Shown here piece by piece: positions 47,500 through 64,000 of a stretch of DNA of 64,000 bases (positions are counted from its first letter, which is position 1; each line of letters opens with the position of its first letter). The translations under genes and the position numbers were made by a program. The DNA is from Rhinopithecus roxellana (Eukaryota > Chordata > Mammalia > Primates > Cercopithecidae): positions 83,085,295 to 83,149,294 of the forward strand of contig NC_044560.1 of NCBI RefSeq assembly GCF_007565055.1, given 5' to 3'. The notes beneath the pieces are model-generated. The model saw only the letters and a program-made list of their open reading frames with translations. It did not search any database and had not been told where the DNA came from.

Positions 47500-50400
47500 A
47501 TGGCAGGTGGCAGTCCAGCAGCCAAGAGGGTAGTGGTGTACCGGAATGGAGACCCTTTCTTCCCAGGCTCCCAGCTGGTGGTGAGTCAACGCCGCTTCCC
47601 CACCATGGAGGCTTTCCTCCGTGAGGTGACATCAGCTGTGCAGGCCCCACTGGCTGTGCGTGCCCTCTACACACCTTGTCATGGCCACCCTGTCACCAAC
47701 CTGGCAGACTTGAAGAACAGAGGGCAGTATGTGGCCGCTGGATTTGAACGATTCTACAAGCTCCAGTGAGTGGGCTGGGGCTGTTCAAAGAGCCTAGCAA
47801 GGGAGGTAATGGCAAGAGTGTGTATTCAGTACCTACCATGTATGTACCAGCACGTTACTGGTACTTACTGAACTCTATGTCGGGCGGGGGAGATGGTTTT
47901 GCCTCCATTAGAAAGGGAAAACACAGAGAAAACCTGCCTAAGAATACACAACAAATAGCTGAACTGAAATTCAAATAGAATTCTGTGTGTTACTAACGTT
48001 TATGCCCATCACAGCCAAGATCAGCCTGTGGGAAGACCACTGCCCCACAGGGTTAGCCCTTTTCCAAAAGCTCTTCTTGCTTGGACTCCCTATCACTGAA
48101 CACTCTAAATCCGCCCATCCATTCCTCCCCACTGTGCTTAGGCATCCCAGACTCTCCTGTTAGGCTAGAGTCATCCCCCATTGCAGGAGAAGACTGTCTT
48201 CCAGGGTGGGAGAAGAATTTGAGTACCGAGTCTCTGACTCATGTCTGGCTTCCAGGTCCTATGCTTAGCTCTCAGCTGAGGTTGCTTACTATATAAGGAT
48301 CAAGAGGGGGGAAGCGGCTGGGCGTGGTGGCTCATGCCTGTAATCCTAACGCTTTGGGAGGCCGAGGTGGGCGGATCACCTGAGGTCAGGAGCTCGAGAC
48401 CAGCCTGACCATCGTGGAGAAACCCCATCTCTACTAAAAATACAAAATTAGCTGGGCGTGGTGGTGCATGCCTGTAATCCCAGCTGCTCGGGAGGCTGAG
48501 GCAGGAGAATCGCTTGAACCCGGGAGGCAGAGGTTGCAGAGCCAAGATTGTGCCACTGCACTCCAGCCTGGGCAACAAGAGTGAAACTCCATTTCAAAAA
48601 AAAAAAAAATTAGCCGGGCCTGGTAGCACATACCTGTAATCGCAGCTACTCAGGAGGCTGAGGCAGGAGAATCACTTGAACCCAGGAGGCAGAGGTTGCA
48701 GTAAGCTGAGATTGCACCACTGCACTCCAGCCTGGGGGACAGAGTAAGACTCTGTGTCAAAAGAAAAAAAAAAGGCCGGAGGAGGGAAGCTAGGTAGACT
48801 TAGAATCTAGGCTTCATTCCTTGTGTGACTTTAGGCAAGTCACTTAATTTCTTGAAGTCTCATACAAAATGGAGATAAAACAACCTATTTCATGAATGAG
48901 AACATTCTTAGGATATAGCAGGATGCATAATGCACTAGTTTCTAGTTTCTCTTGACATTTTTTTTTTTTTTTTTTTTGAGATAGGGTCTTGCTCTGTCAC
49001 CCAGGCTGGAGTGCAGTGCAGTGGCGTGATCATGGCTCACTGCAGCCTCGAACTCCAATCCTCCTGCCTCAGCCTCCCAAGTAGCTGGGGCCACACGTGC
49101 ATGCCACCATGCCTGGCTAATTTTGGTTTTGTTTTTGTTAGCAATGAGGTTGTCCAGGCTGGTCTCAAACTCCTGGGCTCAAGTGATCCTCCCGTCTCAG
49201 CCTTCCAAAGAGCTGGGATTACAGGTGTGAGCCACTATGCCCAGCCCTCTTGACCTTTAATCTCACGGTTAGCATTGAGACCCCAGTCTGGATTTCCAGA
49301 CTTACCCAGCACTTACCCAGCCAACACTTGAGCACTCAAGGAGTCCTAGGGCAGGTTCAAGTGCCAATATCTGTTTCTGGATGGAGATGACTGCCACTAT
49401 TCCATGAGGAGGGGTATCTGGTGAGCTGTGCCCCAACCCAATACTGACATCTGCCAGGCTATTGAGGCCTCAGGCTCCACAACATGACCTGTGACCTATC
49501 TGCCCTTTCAGCTATTTACCTCATGGAGGGAAAGATCCAGGTGGGAAGAGCTGCAGACTACAAGTGAGTCCGGGGGAACCTGTGCCCCAGCCCCTCTATC
49601 TTCCCACTCCTAGAACTGCCCCCAATTTGGTCTGGGAAGCCAGGGAAGCAGCAGGATCTGCCAGTTCCATGGGGGGTACTTTGGAGCCAGCTTCTGTCCT
49701 TCCTGGGGTGTGGGACTTCAAGACACTATTTCTTGCTTCTGTCTCAGCCTTTATCTCCACACTGGGGTCCCAAAGGAAAGAGGAAGCTATGAAACACAGA
49801 TTGGGGGAGGGGGTCGTTAGAATGTGACTTAGGGAACATTGAAGCACCTTTGGTGAAAGGTGTGACCTGTCTTATTCCTCCTGGCCCCCTTCCTGCCCCA
49901 GTCTGGTTCCGACCCCCTCACTCCACACCTTGGACGGACCCACCCCGAACCAAAGGCCCCGACTCTCCTAATTTGGAGGCCTGATTTGGGTTTCAGGGTC
50001 CTCCCGTGACTCGCCACTTGTGTGATGGGGCCGTTGGACGGTGGCTGCCTGCAGGTGCTCCCTGCTACATTCAGTGAGTGCCAGTGTTGGGGAGCAAGGG
50101 CGTCAATTTTTGTTTTCGTGAGACCAAGAAAATGGTGTAGAGTTTGTTCCAGGAGCCTCTGGCTACTGTTGGTAATATAGGAGTCCAGCATGCTTGATGG
50201 GTGAAAAGAGACCAGTGTTATGGTTATTGCTGGCCCTGTGCCACCCTTCGCCTCACATGTAGGGACTCCTGGGGACACTCCCCCTTACCAGGCTTTTTGT
50301 CTCAGTGTGTTCAGGAATGGGGACCTGGTAAGTCCCCCATTTAGTCTGAAGCTGTCCCAGGCTGCCAGCCAGGACTGGGAAACTGTGTTGAAGCTCCTGA

Positions 50401-51622
50401 CTGAGAAGGTCAAGTTGCAGAGTGGGGCTGTGTGCAAGTGAGTATGGGGACTGGGAGGGCCCAAAAGTCCCCAAAGAGAGCCTCCCCACTGGCTTCAGCT
50501 GTGGCTGAGGATGAAGAGGCAAAAGGAAAGCACATTCCCCAACATGGGACTTCCCCCTATGCCACTGGGAGAGGGCCCTCTGCCCAGCCCTCAGAGGCAG
50601 GGTAGAGCTTGGGTGACTGGTGCCGAGGCCAGAGGGCACCTTGGAATAGCTGCACCCACCCCCTCAGTCTGCTGAATGTGAAGAAGCATTGAGTCTACCA
50701 GCCCTTATCCTGCTTACCTCTCTCTCCCAGACTCTGCACCCTGGAGGGGCTCCCACTGTCAGCAGGGGAGGAGCTGGTAACTGGCCATTACTATGTGGCT
50801 GTCGGAGAGGATGAGTTCAAGGACCTTCCCTATCTGGAGCTGCTGGTGCCCCGCCCCTCCCTGCCCAAGGGCTGCTGGTATGTATGTGGGAGGTGGAGGG
50901 GTAACAGGCCAGGCAGAGGAAGCCACCCTCTGGGTCTGTGTGCTCTGACTCTATGCCCTCTACCCACTACAAGCCTTTCCTTTTGTCATTGTAGGCATCC
51001 TCCAGGCTCAAAGTCTAGGTCCCACATGCAGGGGGTAGGTGACACAGGGGACAATGAGGGGTGGGAAGGAAGGGGAGTGACTGGCTGACAACTCTTCTGG
51101 CACAGGCTCTGACCTTATTTCACTGCATCCTCTCTTTTTTTCTTTTATTTTAAATATAGAGATGAGTCTCATGGTATTGCACAGGCTGGTCTTGAACTCC
51201 TGGGCTGAAGCAATCCTCCCACCTTGGCCTCCCAAAGTGCTGAGATTATACTGTGCCTGGCCTGCATCCTCTTAACAATCTTTTTTTTTTTTTTTTTTTT
51301 TTTTTTGAGACAGAGTTTCGCTCTTGTTGCTCAGGCTGGAATGCGATAGCACTATCGCGGCTCACTGCAACCTCCACCTCCCGGGTTCAAGCTGTTCTCC
51401 TGCTTCAGCCTCCCAAGTAGCTGGGATTACAGGCATGAGCCACCACACCCGGCTAATCTTTTTTTTTTTTTTTTTTTGAGACAGAGTCTCGCTTTGTTGC
51501 CCAGGCTGGCGTGCAGTGGCGTGCAATCTCGGCTCACTGCCAGCTCTGCCTCCCAGGTTCACACTGCTCTCCTGCCTCAGCCTCCCGAGTAGCTGGAACT
51601 ACAGGTACCCGCCACCATGCCC

Positions 51623-51667
<45 letters not shown>

Positions 51668-53493
51668 AGACGGAGTCTCGCTCTGTCGCCCAGGCTGGAG
51701 TGCAGTGGCGCGATCTCGGCTCACTGCAAGCTCCACCTCCTGGGTTCCCGCCATTCTCCCGCCTCAGCCTCCCAGTAGCTGGGACTACAGGCGTCCGCCA
51801 CCGCGCCCGGCTAGTTTTTTGTATTTTTAGTAGAGACGGGGTTTCACCGTGTTAGTCAGGAGGGTCTCGATCTCCTGACCTCGTGATCCACCCGCCTCGG
51901 CCTCCCAAAGTGCTGGGATTACAGGCTTGAGCCACCGCGCCCGGCCTGCCCAGCTAATTTTTTAAATATTTTTAGTAGAGACAGGGTTTCACCGTGTTAG
52001 CCAGGATGGTCTAGATCTCCTGACTTCGTGATCCACCTGCCTCAGCCTCCCAAAGTGCTGGGATGAAAGGCATGAGCCACCGTGTCCAGACACACCCAGC
52101 TAATTTTTTTAATTTTTAGTAGAGGCAGGGTTTCCCCATGTTGGTCAGGCTGGGGAGTAGGAAAGGTAAGAATGGCCAGCAACCAGGGTCCAAGCCCAGT
52201 GTCCCTTCTCTAGGCCCAAGGCCACAGGGCCCAGGTAACCCAGCCCTCTCCAAAGGAACCAGACGGAATTAAGCCATCCACTTTCTATGCCAGACCCCAG
52301 CAGACCATTCAGCCAAGAAGCAAGCTGCCCACACTCTCATTCCCATCAGGTGAGGGGTCCCTGGAGCTCACGCCCTTCTTAGCTGCCTTTTGACAGTGAC
52401 ATGGATTAGTCCCTGCTGTTGTTGGGGATGTCCATGGGAGAGAATGCCCAGACACAAAGCCGGCACTGAAAAAAAAAAAAGATAAAGGAGTCTGAGCCTA
52501 CTCTGGCTCAGGAGACTGCCTGTTAAAAAAAAAAAAAAAAGGCTGGTCCTAACCTCATCATAACTGTCTCCAGCTCCCCCCATCTGTATATCCTATTCCT
52601 TCTTCACAGGGCCTCATCACACGAAAAGAAGCGCCTGGAAAGGACAGTGCTTAAAGCGATGAGACTTCAGGGGTGGGATCTAGAGGGGATGGGGGTGGGA
52701 CCAAAGGCCGACCTCTCACTTTCCTGCCATCCTGGGAGGTGGTGGGGAATGCAGAACCAGGTTCAGGGGAGAGAAAGGGGCTGGCACGAAGGTCCAGGGC
52801 AGGAATGCTGAGGGCTCTTCAGCCTGGGCATCACCCAGTGCTGCCTCCCTCTTTAGGAGTTACGGGAGTGTATGGAGCTCCCCACCCAAGGAAGGAGACC
52901 GTGGGGGCGCCCAGGAAGTAGCAGATGATGAAGACACCCAGACAGAGGAGCCCTTGGATCAGGTAAGCTGTTGGATCAGGGAACAGTATGTTGGGATGGG
53001 AGGAGCTCTGAGCTGGAAACTGGCAGCCCTGGGCCCCAGGAACAGTTCTCCCTTGTGACTGAAGGTAAATGATCTCCTAACTTCCTACCTTGTTACATGA
53101 GGAAGCAGTTCCTAATTTCCAGTTTCTTCCTTCTTTGGGGTCGGGGACCTCATGGCTGAGAGCTAGAGGCTGGCCATACTCACGGCTCCATTCTGTGTAG
53201 CCTTCCACCTCCTCCAGAGGGCAGCACAGATAGAGGAAGAGGCCCTGTCCCTAGAAAACCAGCCTGGGGCTGTGGCTGCTCTCAGCCTCAGCGCCAGCTC
53301 TGCCATCTTGAGAGCCAGCAGCTCCAGAGGGGAACTGGGGACCACCACTCTGGCCACCTTTTGTACTCGGCCTCCAGCAGCTTGTTCCTCAGGAGCCAGC
53401 ACCTCCCCTGGGCTCACAGGGTACACGGCGGCCTCCTCAGCCCTCCCCGTTCTCCTGCTCCTAAACCCACAGCCCAGCCTTCCCTTCCTCTGA
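47500..53493 (+). CDS. DCDC2B: DCDC2B (doublecortin domain-containing 2B), frame uncertain in exon 8
   Basis: Doublecortin-family protein, expected to bind microtubules. Exons 47500-47765, 49512-49563, 49997-50073, 50306-50437, 50731-50877, 50995-51034 and 52214-52349 join cleanly (283 codons). They code two DCX domains, about residues 9-92 (RVVVYRNGDPFFPG) and 128-212 (IHVFRNGDLVSPP, YYVAVGEDEFKDLPY). Exon 8 (52857-52962), entered in the phase set by exon 7, hits TAG at 52919-52921, predicting 304 residues. In another frame it stays open, reads an acidic tail (EVADDEDTQTEEPLDQ), and joins exon 9 (53218-53493) in phase to a TGA at 53491. So there is either a lineage-specific indel or an exon border I have placed wrongly. 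Introns carry nested Alus. The listed end takes the longer model. Confidence 0.85.
48317..48611 (+). mobile_element. Alu
   Basis: Forward full-length Alu in DCDC2B intron 1. Confidence 0.92.
48612..48774 (+). mobile_element. Alu right-arm copy following a full Alu
   Basis: Starts at the middle linker (ttagccgggcctgg) and runs to a second A tail, giving a left-right-right, trimer-like arrangement. It may be a duplication or a second truncated insertion. Confidence 0.8.
48805..48935 (+). repeat. MIR
   Basis: MIR core 'gtgtgactttaggcaagtca' followed by 'aaaatggagataaaac'. Confidence 0.65.
48958..49246 (-). mobile_element. Alu
   Basis: Reverse Alu in DCDC2B intron 1. The short 'gtgcagtgcagtgg' duplication inside is a private change. 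Confidence 0.9.
51128..51263 (-). mobile_element. Alu left-arm fragment (old)
   Basis: Reverse, diverged partial Alu at the left edge of the nested cluster. Confidence 0.75.
51457..52089 (-). mobile_element. Middle Alu of the nest
   Basis: Reverse Alu at 51457-51625, resuming at 51947-52089 after the inner Alu. 'tgcccagct' occurs on both sides of the inner copy. Confidence 0.85.
51626..51946 (-). mobile_element. Inner AluY of the nest, cercopithecoid-type
   Basis: Youngest of three: intact T41 tail, 'ccggctagttttttg' and 'ggcttgagccaccgcg', very low divergence. Confidence 0.92.
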
Positions 53494-53605
53494 GCAGAGC
53501 AGCCCTGGCTTGGGGGCTGTTTCCTTATGGGATTCTGTGGCCACAGAAAGGAGTAGCTGACTGAGCCTGGGAGACAGGCTACAAACGGGGGAGCGGGTTT
53601 GTCAC

Positions 53606-53611
53606 AATAAA
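53606..53611 (+). terminator. DCDC2B: DCDC2B polyadenylation signal
   Basis: AATAAA 112 bp after the exon 9 stop. It lies only about 35 bp from the opposite-strand signal of TMEM234. Confidence 0.8.
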
Positions 53612-53646
53612 AGAATACTTACTAACCTCTGTCTGTTTACCACAGA

Positions 53647-53652
53647 TTTATT
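53647..53652 (-). terminator. TMEM234: TMEM234 polyadenylation signal (reverse strand)
   Basis: TTTATT on the forward strand, so AATAAA on the reverse. Cleavage is expected around 53625-53637, inside or at the end of the DCDC2B transcript. Gives a 3'UTR of about 215 bp. Confidence 0.75.
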
Positions 53653-53849
53653 GACAGCTACTACTCGCCAGGTGTGCTGGGTGCTGGAGTCAGGTGGGGC
53701 TGGGGCTCACAGCTATCTACCTGTTTAAGAGGGGCTGGCAGTGAGGATTTCTGCCCACCTCATGGGTGAGGCAGGCAAGGCTAATAGACAGCTCATCTCC
53801 TGCATCTGCCACTCTGATGTACCTTCTTCCCCTCGGTTCCACTCCTCAT

Positions 53850-61604
<7,755 letters not shown>

Positions 61605-61723
61605 GGCAACTCCGCTGTCTTCTACTTCCGGGAACGAGGGGGCGGAGACCCATAATCCGGAAGTGGGCCCAAAGCGTTTTCCGGTCCTGCTCACGTTGCG
61701 GCCTTCCTCGCGTCACCGCCGGG
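61605..61723. promoter_or_regulatory. Bidirectional TMEM234/EIF3I promoter
   Basis: Only 119 bp separate the two start codons. Two ETS-type sites face each other: ACTTCCGG (61624-61631) and CCGGAAGT (61657-61664), with a GC box-like 'gggggcgg' between. CpG-rich, no TATA box. ETS/GABP pairs are typical of divergent housekeeping promoters. Confidence 0.85.
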
Positions 61724-64000
61724 ATGGTGAGTTTCAGAGTTATGGGTATTGCAGTGGGGGTCCTGGACTGAGGCCGGGGCCCAATTCCGAGCACTGACGT
61801 TACCATCTTGTCCCCACAGAAGCCGATCCTACTGCAGGGCCATGAGCGGTCCATTACGCAGATTAAGTATAACCGCGAAGGAGACCTCCTCTTTACTGTG
61901 GCCAAGGACCCTGTGAGCGTCGGCTGGAGGGCGGGCGGGACCATGCGGAGGGGGTCCGGGAGGGGAGAGATCCTTCTGCCAGGACGATGGGTGGACACGC
62001 CAGTTTTGCCGTTAGCGGGGAACCAAAGAACGGCCCATTCTGAGAAGTGGGGAGAGGCCATCCCGGGAGTAGGTTGGCGAAAGTATTCTACTGGGAAAGG
62101 TGGGGAAGAACTCGATTGGCCGAGTGCGGTGGCTCACGCCTGTAATCCCAGCACTTTGAGAGGCCGAGGTGGGAGGATCGCTTGAGCCCAGGAGTTGGAG
62201 ACCAGCTTGAGCAACATAGTAAGACCCATCTCTACACATAAAAAATTAGCCTGACGTGGTGGCTCGTGCCTGTGGCCTCAGCTGCTTCGGAGTCTGAAAC
62301 GAGAGGATCGCTGGAGCCCGGTGAGCTGAGATCGTGCCACTGCACTCCAAGAAAAGCAAGAGACAGTTGCCGGGCGGGGTGACTCAAGCCCGTAATCCCA
62401 GCACTTTGGGAAGGTGAGGCGTGCGGATCACGAAGTCAGGAGATCGAGACCATCCTGGCTAATACGGTGAAACCCCGTCTCTACTAAAAGTACAAAAAAT
62501 TAGCTGGGCGTGGTGGCGGGTGCCTGTAGTCCCAGCTACTCGGGAGGCGGAGGCTGCAGTGAGCCGAGATGGCGCCACTGCACTCCAGCCTGGGCAACAG
62601 AGCGAGACTCCGTCTCAGAAAAAAAAAAAGAAAGAAAGAAAAGCAAGAGACCACTGTGGAAAGGGGATAAGGATGAAGGTCAGCTTGCCCAGAGAATGGG
62701 ATGTGGCCTTTAGGGATAATCTAATCTTTCTACCAGGATAGGTGCAGGCTGTGTTATTCAGACACAAGGGACTTAATGAGCTTGTCTCTAGTCTCATTTT
62801 AAGTCAATCCCATCCTGCTACTTAATGCAAAACAGTCCCTCATGATACTGCCTTTTTTAAATTTTATTTTATTTTTGGGGGTACGGAGTCTCGCTCTGTC
62901 GCCCAGGCTGGAGTGCAGTGGTGCAATCGCGGCTCACTGCAGCCTCCGCCTCCCAGGTTCAAGCGATTCCCCTCCCTCAGCCTCCTGAGTAGCTGGGACT
63001 ACAGGCTCGTGCCGCCACGCCCAGCTAACTTTTTGTATTTTTAGTAGAGACGGGGTTTCACCATGTTGGCCAGGCTGGTCTTGAACTCCTGACCTCAGGT
63101 GATCCGCCTGCCTCAGCCTCCCAAAGTTCTAGGATTACAGGCGTGAGCTACCACACCCAGCCTGGCCGTTTTCAAGATGAGAAAACTGAACTTGAAAGGA
63201 GAGAAGCACTGTATTTGAGATTGTACAGTGAGACAGTGGCAGAGCAGGCACTGGAACCCAGACTTCCCTACTATCAACTGCTCCCACTTGGATAAGACAT
63301 CAGAGATACTGTTTTTCTGGACTGGAGCTCAACTTGGCCTTTTATTCTTTGGAGCCACTGGGAGTCCCAGTAGAGCTGGAGCTAACAAATGAGAATGCTT
63401 TTACAAGCCACCTGACTCCTCTGTTGCTTACCTTCAGAAAGGGAGGAGAATCCAGGAGTTGGTCTTTTTACCAGCTCCCTGCTGTTTCCCAAGAAATGAA
63501 CAGAAGAGGGCAGAATCAGCCTGGCTACAGGCTGCTGAGGGTTCCTGGGGTAAAGTTGGAAGCATTGCTCTTACTGGGATGTGTACTATCCTGTGGTTTG
63601 ACTTTTCCAGATCGTCAATGTATGGTACTCTGTGAATGGTGAGAGGCTGGGCACCTACATGGGCCATACCGGAGCTGTGTGGTGTGTGGATGCTGACTGT
63701 ATCCTTATTTTGGCTCTGAGTCCATGCTGCTAGGGTCTGTCAGCAATGGAGAGGCTAGGTTGGAAGTTGGGAGTTGGGGGTGTTGTTGAGGGCCTAGAGA
63801 ACAATACCTCCTATTCTCTGGTCTCTTCACTGGCTGGGGAAACATTCAGGACAAGTTCCAGTTCTGGACAAGGAGGTAAGACGGGAAGAAAGGCTCTTTG
63901 GGGCTGAACAGGGAGATGATTCACTTGGCCTCCCCCAGAGGACAAGGGCTCAGGTGAACTTCGTCATGTTTCTTAACAACTCTTCAGGGGACACCAAGCA
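61724..64000 (+). CDS. EIF3I: EIF3I (translation initiation factor 3 subunit I), 5' part, runs off window
   Basis: WD40 beta-propeller subunit of eIF3, which recruits mRNA to the 40S ribosome; cytoplasmic. Exons seen: 61724-61726 (only the ATG), 61820-61912, 63611-63698, and 63988 onward, cut off by the window end. The joined start MKPILLQGHERSITQIKYNR, then FTVAKDPIVNVWYSVNGERL, then YMGHTGAVWCVDADWDTK matches the first WD40 blade and a half (GH...VW repeats). About 64 of 325 residues lie in the window. The start codon directly abuts the first donor (ATG|GTGAGT). The intron 63699-63987 is U12-type. Intron 2 (61913-63610) holds three Alus and a MIR-like stretch. Confidence 0.97.
62119..62361 (+). 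mobile_element. Alu, with deletion
   Basis: Forward Alu in EIF3I intron 2, lacking part of the right arm. Confidence 0.87.
62368..62643 (+). mobile_element. Alu with right-arm deletion
   Basis: Forward Alu; the right arm lacks about 30 bp ('ggaggcggaggctgcag'). Tail of GAAA units. Confidence 0.9.
62854..63163 (-). mobile_element. Alu
   Basis: Reverse Alu in EIF3I intron 2. A MIR-like stretch follows at about 63165-63275 ('tggcagagcaggcactgg'). Confidence 0.9.
63699..63987 (+). other. EIF3I: U12-type (minor spliceosome) intron in EIF3I
   Basis: The donor GTATCCTTA matches the U12 consensus in eight of nine positions. A branch-like TTCTTAAC (63970-63977) places the branch A at 63976, 12 nt before exon 63988. 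Splicing here joins GAC-T|GG-GAC, giving the conserved DADWDT. Confidence 0.85.

Larger units (their letters stand above)
51280..52157 (-). mobile_element. Outer Alu of a three-level nest
   Basis: Reverse Alu read at 51280-51456, resuming at about 52090-52157, where it is truncated. The duplicated word 'cacccggctaat'/'cacccagctaat' marks where the second Alu entered. Confidence 0.85.

Noticed and set aside
53163..53426. 87-codon antisense frame over DCDC2B exon 9
   Set aside because: Shadow of the exon; no start context or family match.

Overview
This is nuclear DNA from a primate, most likely an Old World monkey (macaque, baboon or guenon type). It has intron-rich genes with CpG-island promoters and roughly sixty Alu elements. 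At least eight of the Alus carry features typical of cercopithecoid AluY lineages: 'ctcaagcc' in the 5' box, 'ctagccgggcgaggtgg' after the middle A-rich stretch, 'gagatccggccactg' in the right arm, and long intact A tails with target-site duplications. The species call is inference; I could not align to a reference.

Seven genes could be read exon by exon. Their order matches the human 1p35 segment: the 3' half of KPNA6 (+, residues about 251-536, at 1-8499, with a 3'UTR to about 14.19 kb); TXLNA (+, 18260-33389, 3'UTR to about 36.45 kb); CCDC28B (+, 40120-43362); IQCC (+, 43781-46171); DCDC2B (+, 47500-53493, reading frame in doubt in exon 8); TMEM234 (-, 61604 down to 53850); and the start of EIF3I (+, 61724 past the window end).

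Layout. 1-17.4 kb holds the end of KPNA6, with an old antisense L1 and many Alus in its introns, then an intergenic gap with Tigger-like, MIR and Alu remnants. 17.4-36.5 kb is TXLNA, driven from a strong CpG island. 36.5-38.8 kb is mostly unique intergenic DNA with one pyrimidine-rich microsatellite. 38.8-53.6 kb is a compact head-to-tail run of CCDC28B, IQCC and DCDC2B. DCDC2B and TMEM234 converge, with polyadenylation signals only about 35 bp apart. TMEM234 and EIF3I diverge from a shared promoter with 119 bp between start codons and two facing ETS-type sites. The largest TMEM234 intron (54.8-60.4 kb) is packed with Alus, several nested.

The genes do not form one pathway. KPNA6 is an importin-alpha, TXLNA a syntaxin-binding coiled-coil protein, EIF3I a WD40 subunit of eIF3, and TMEM234 a small multi-pass membrane protein. 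CCDC28B (a Bardet-Biedl modifier) and DCDC2B (doublecortin family) both point to cilia or microtubules, and DCDC2B has a palindromic RFX X-box just upstream of its start codon. I found no CRISPR array, recent provirus or other undescribed system. The points most worth checking are two U12-type introns (CCDC28B and EIF3I), the DCDC2B frame break, the shared promoter and convergent ends, inverted repeats flanking TXLNA exon 5, and several nested Alu insertions.
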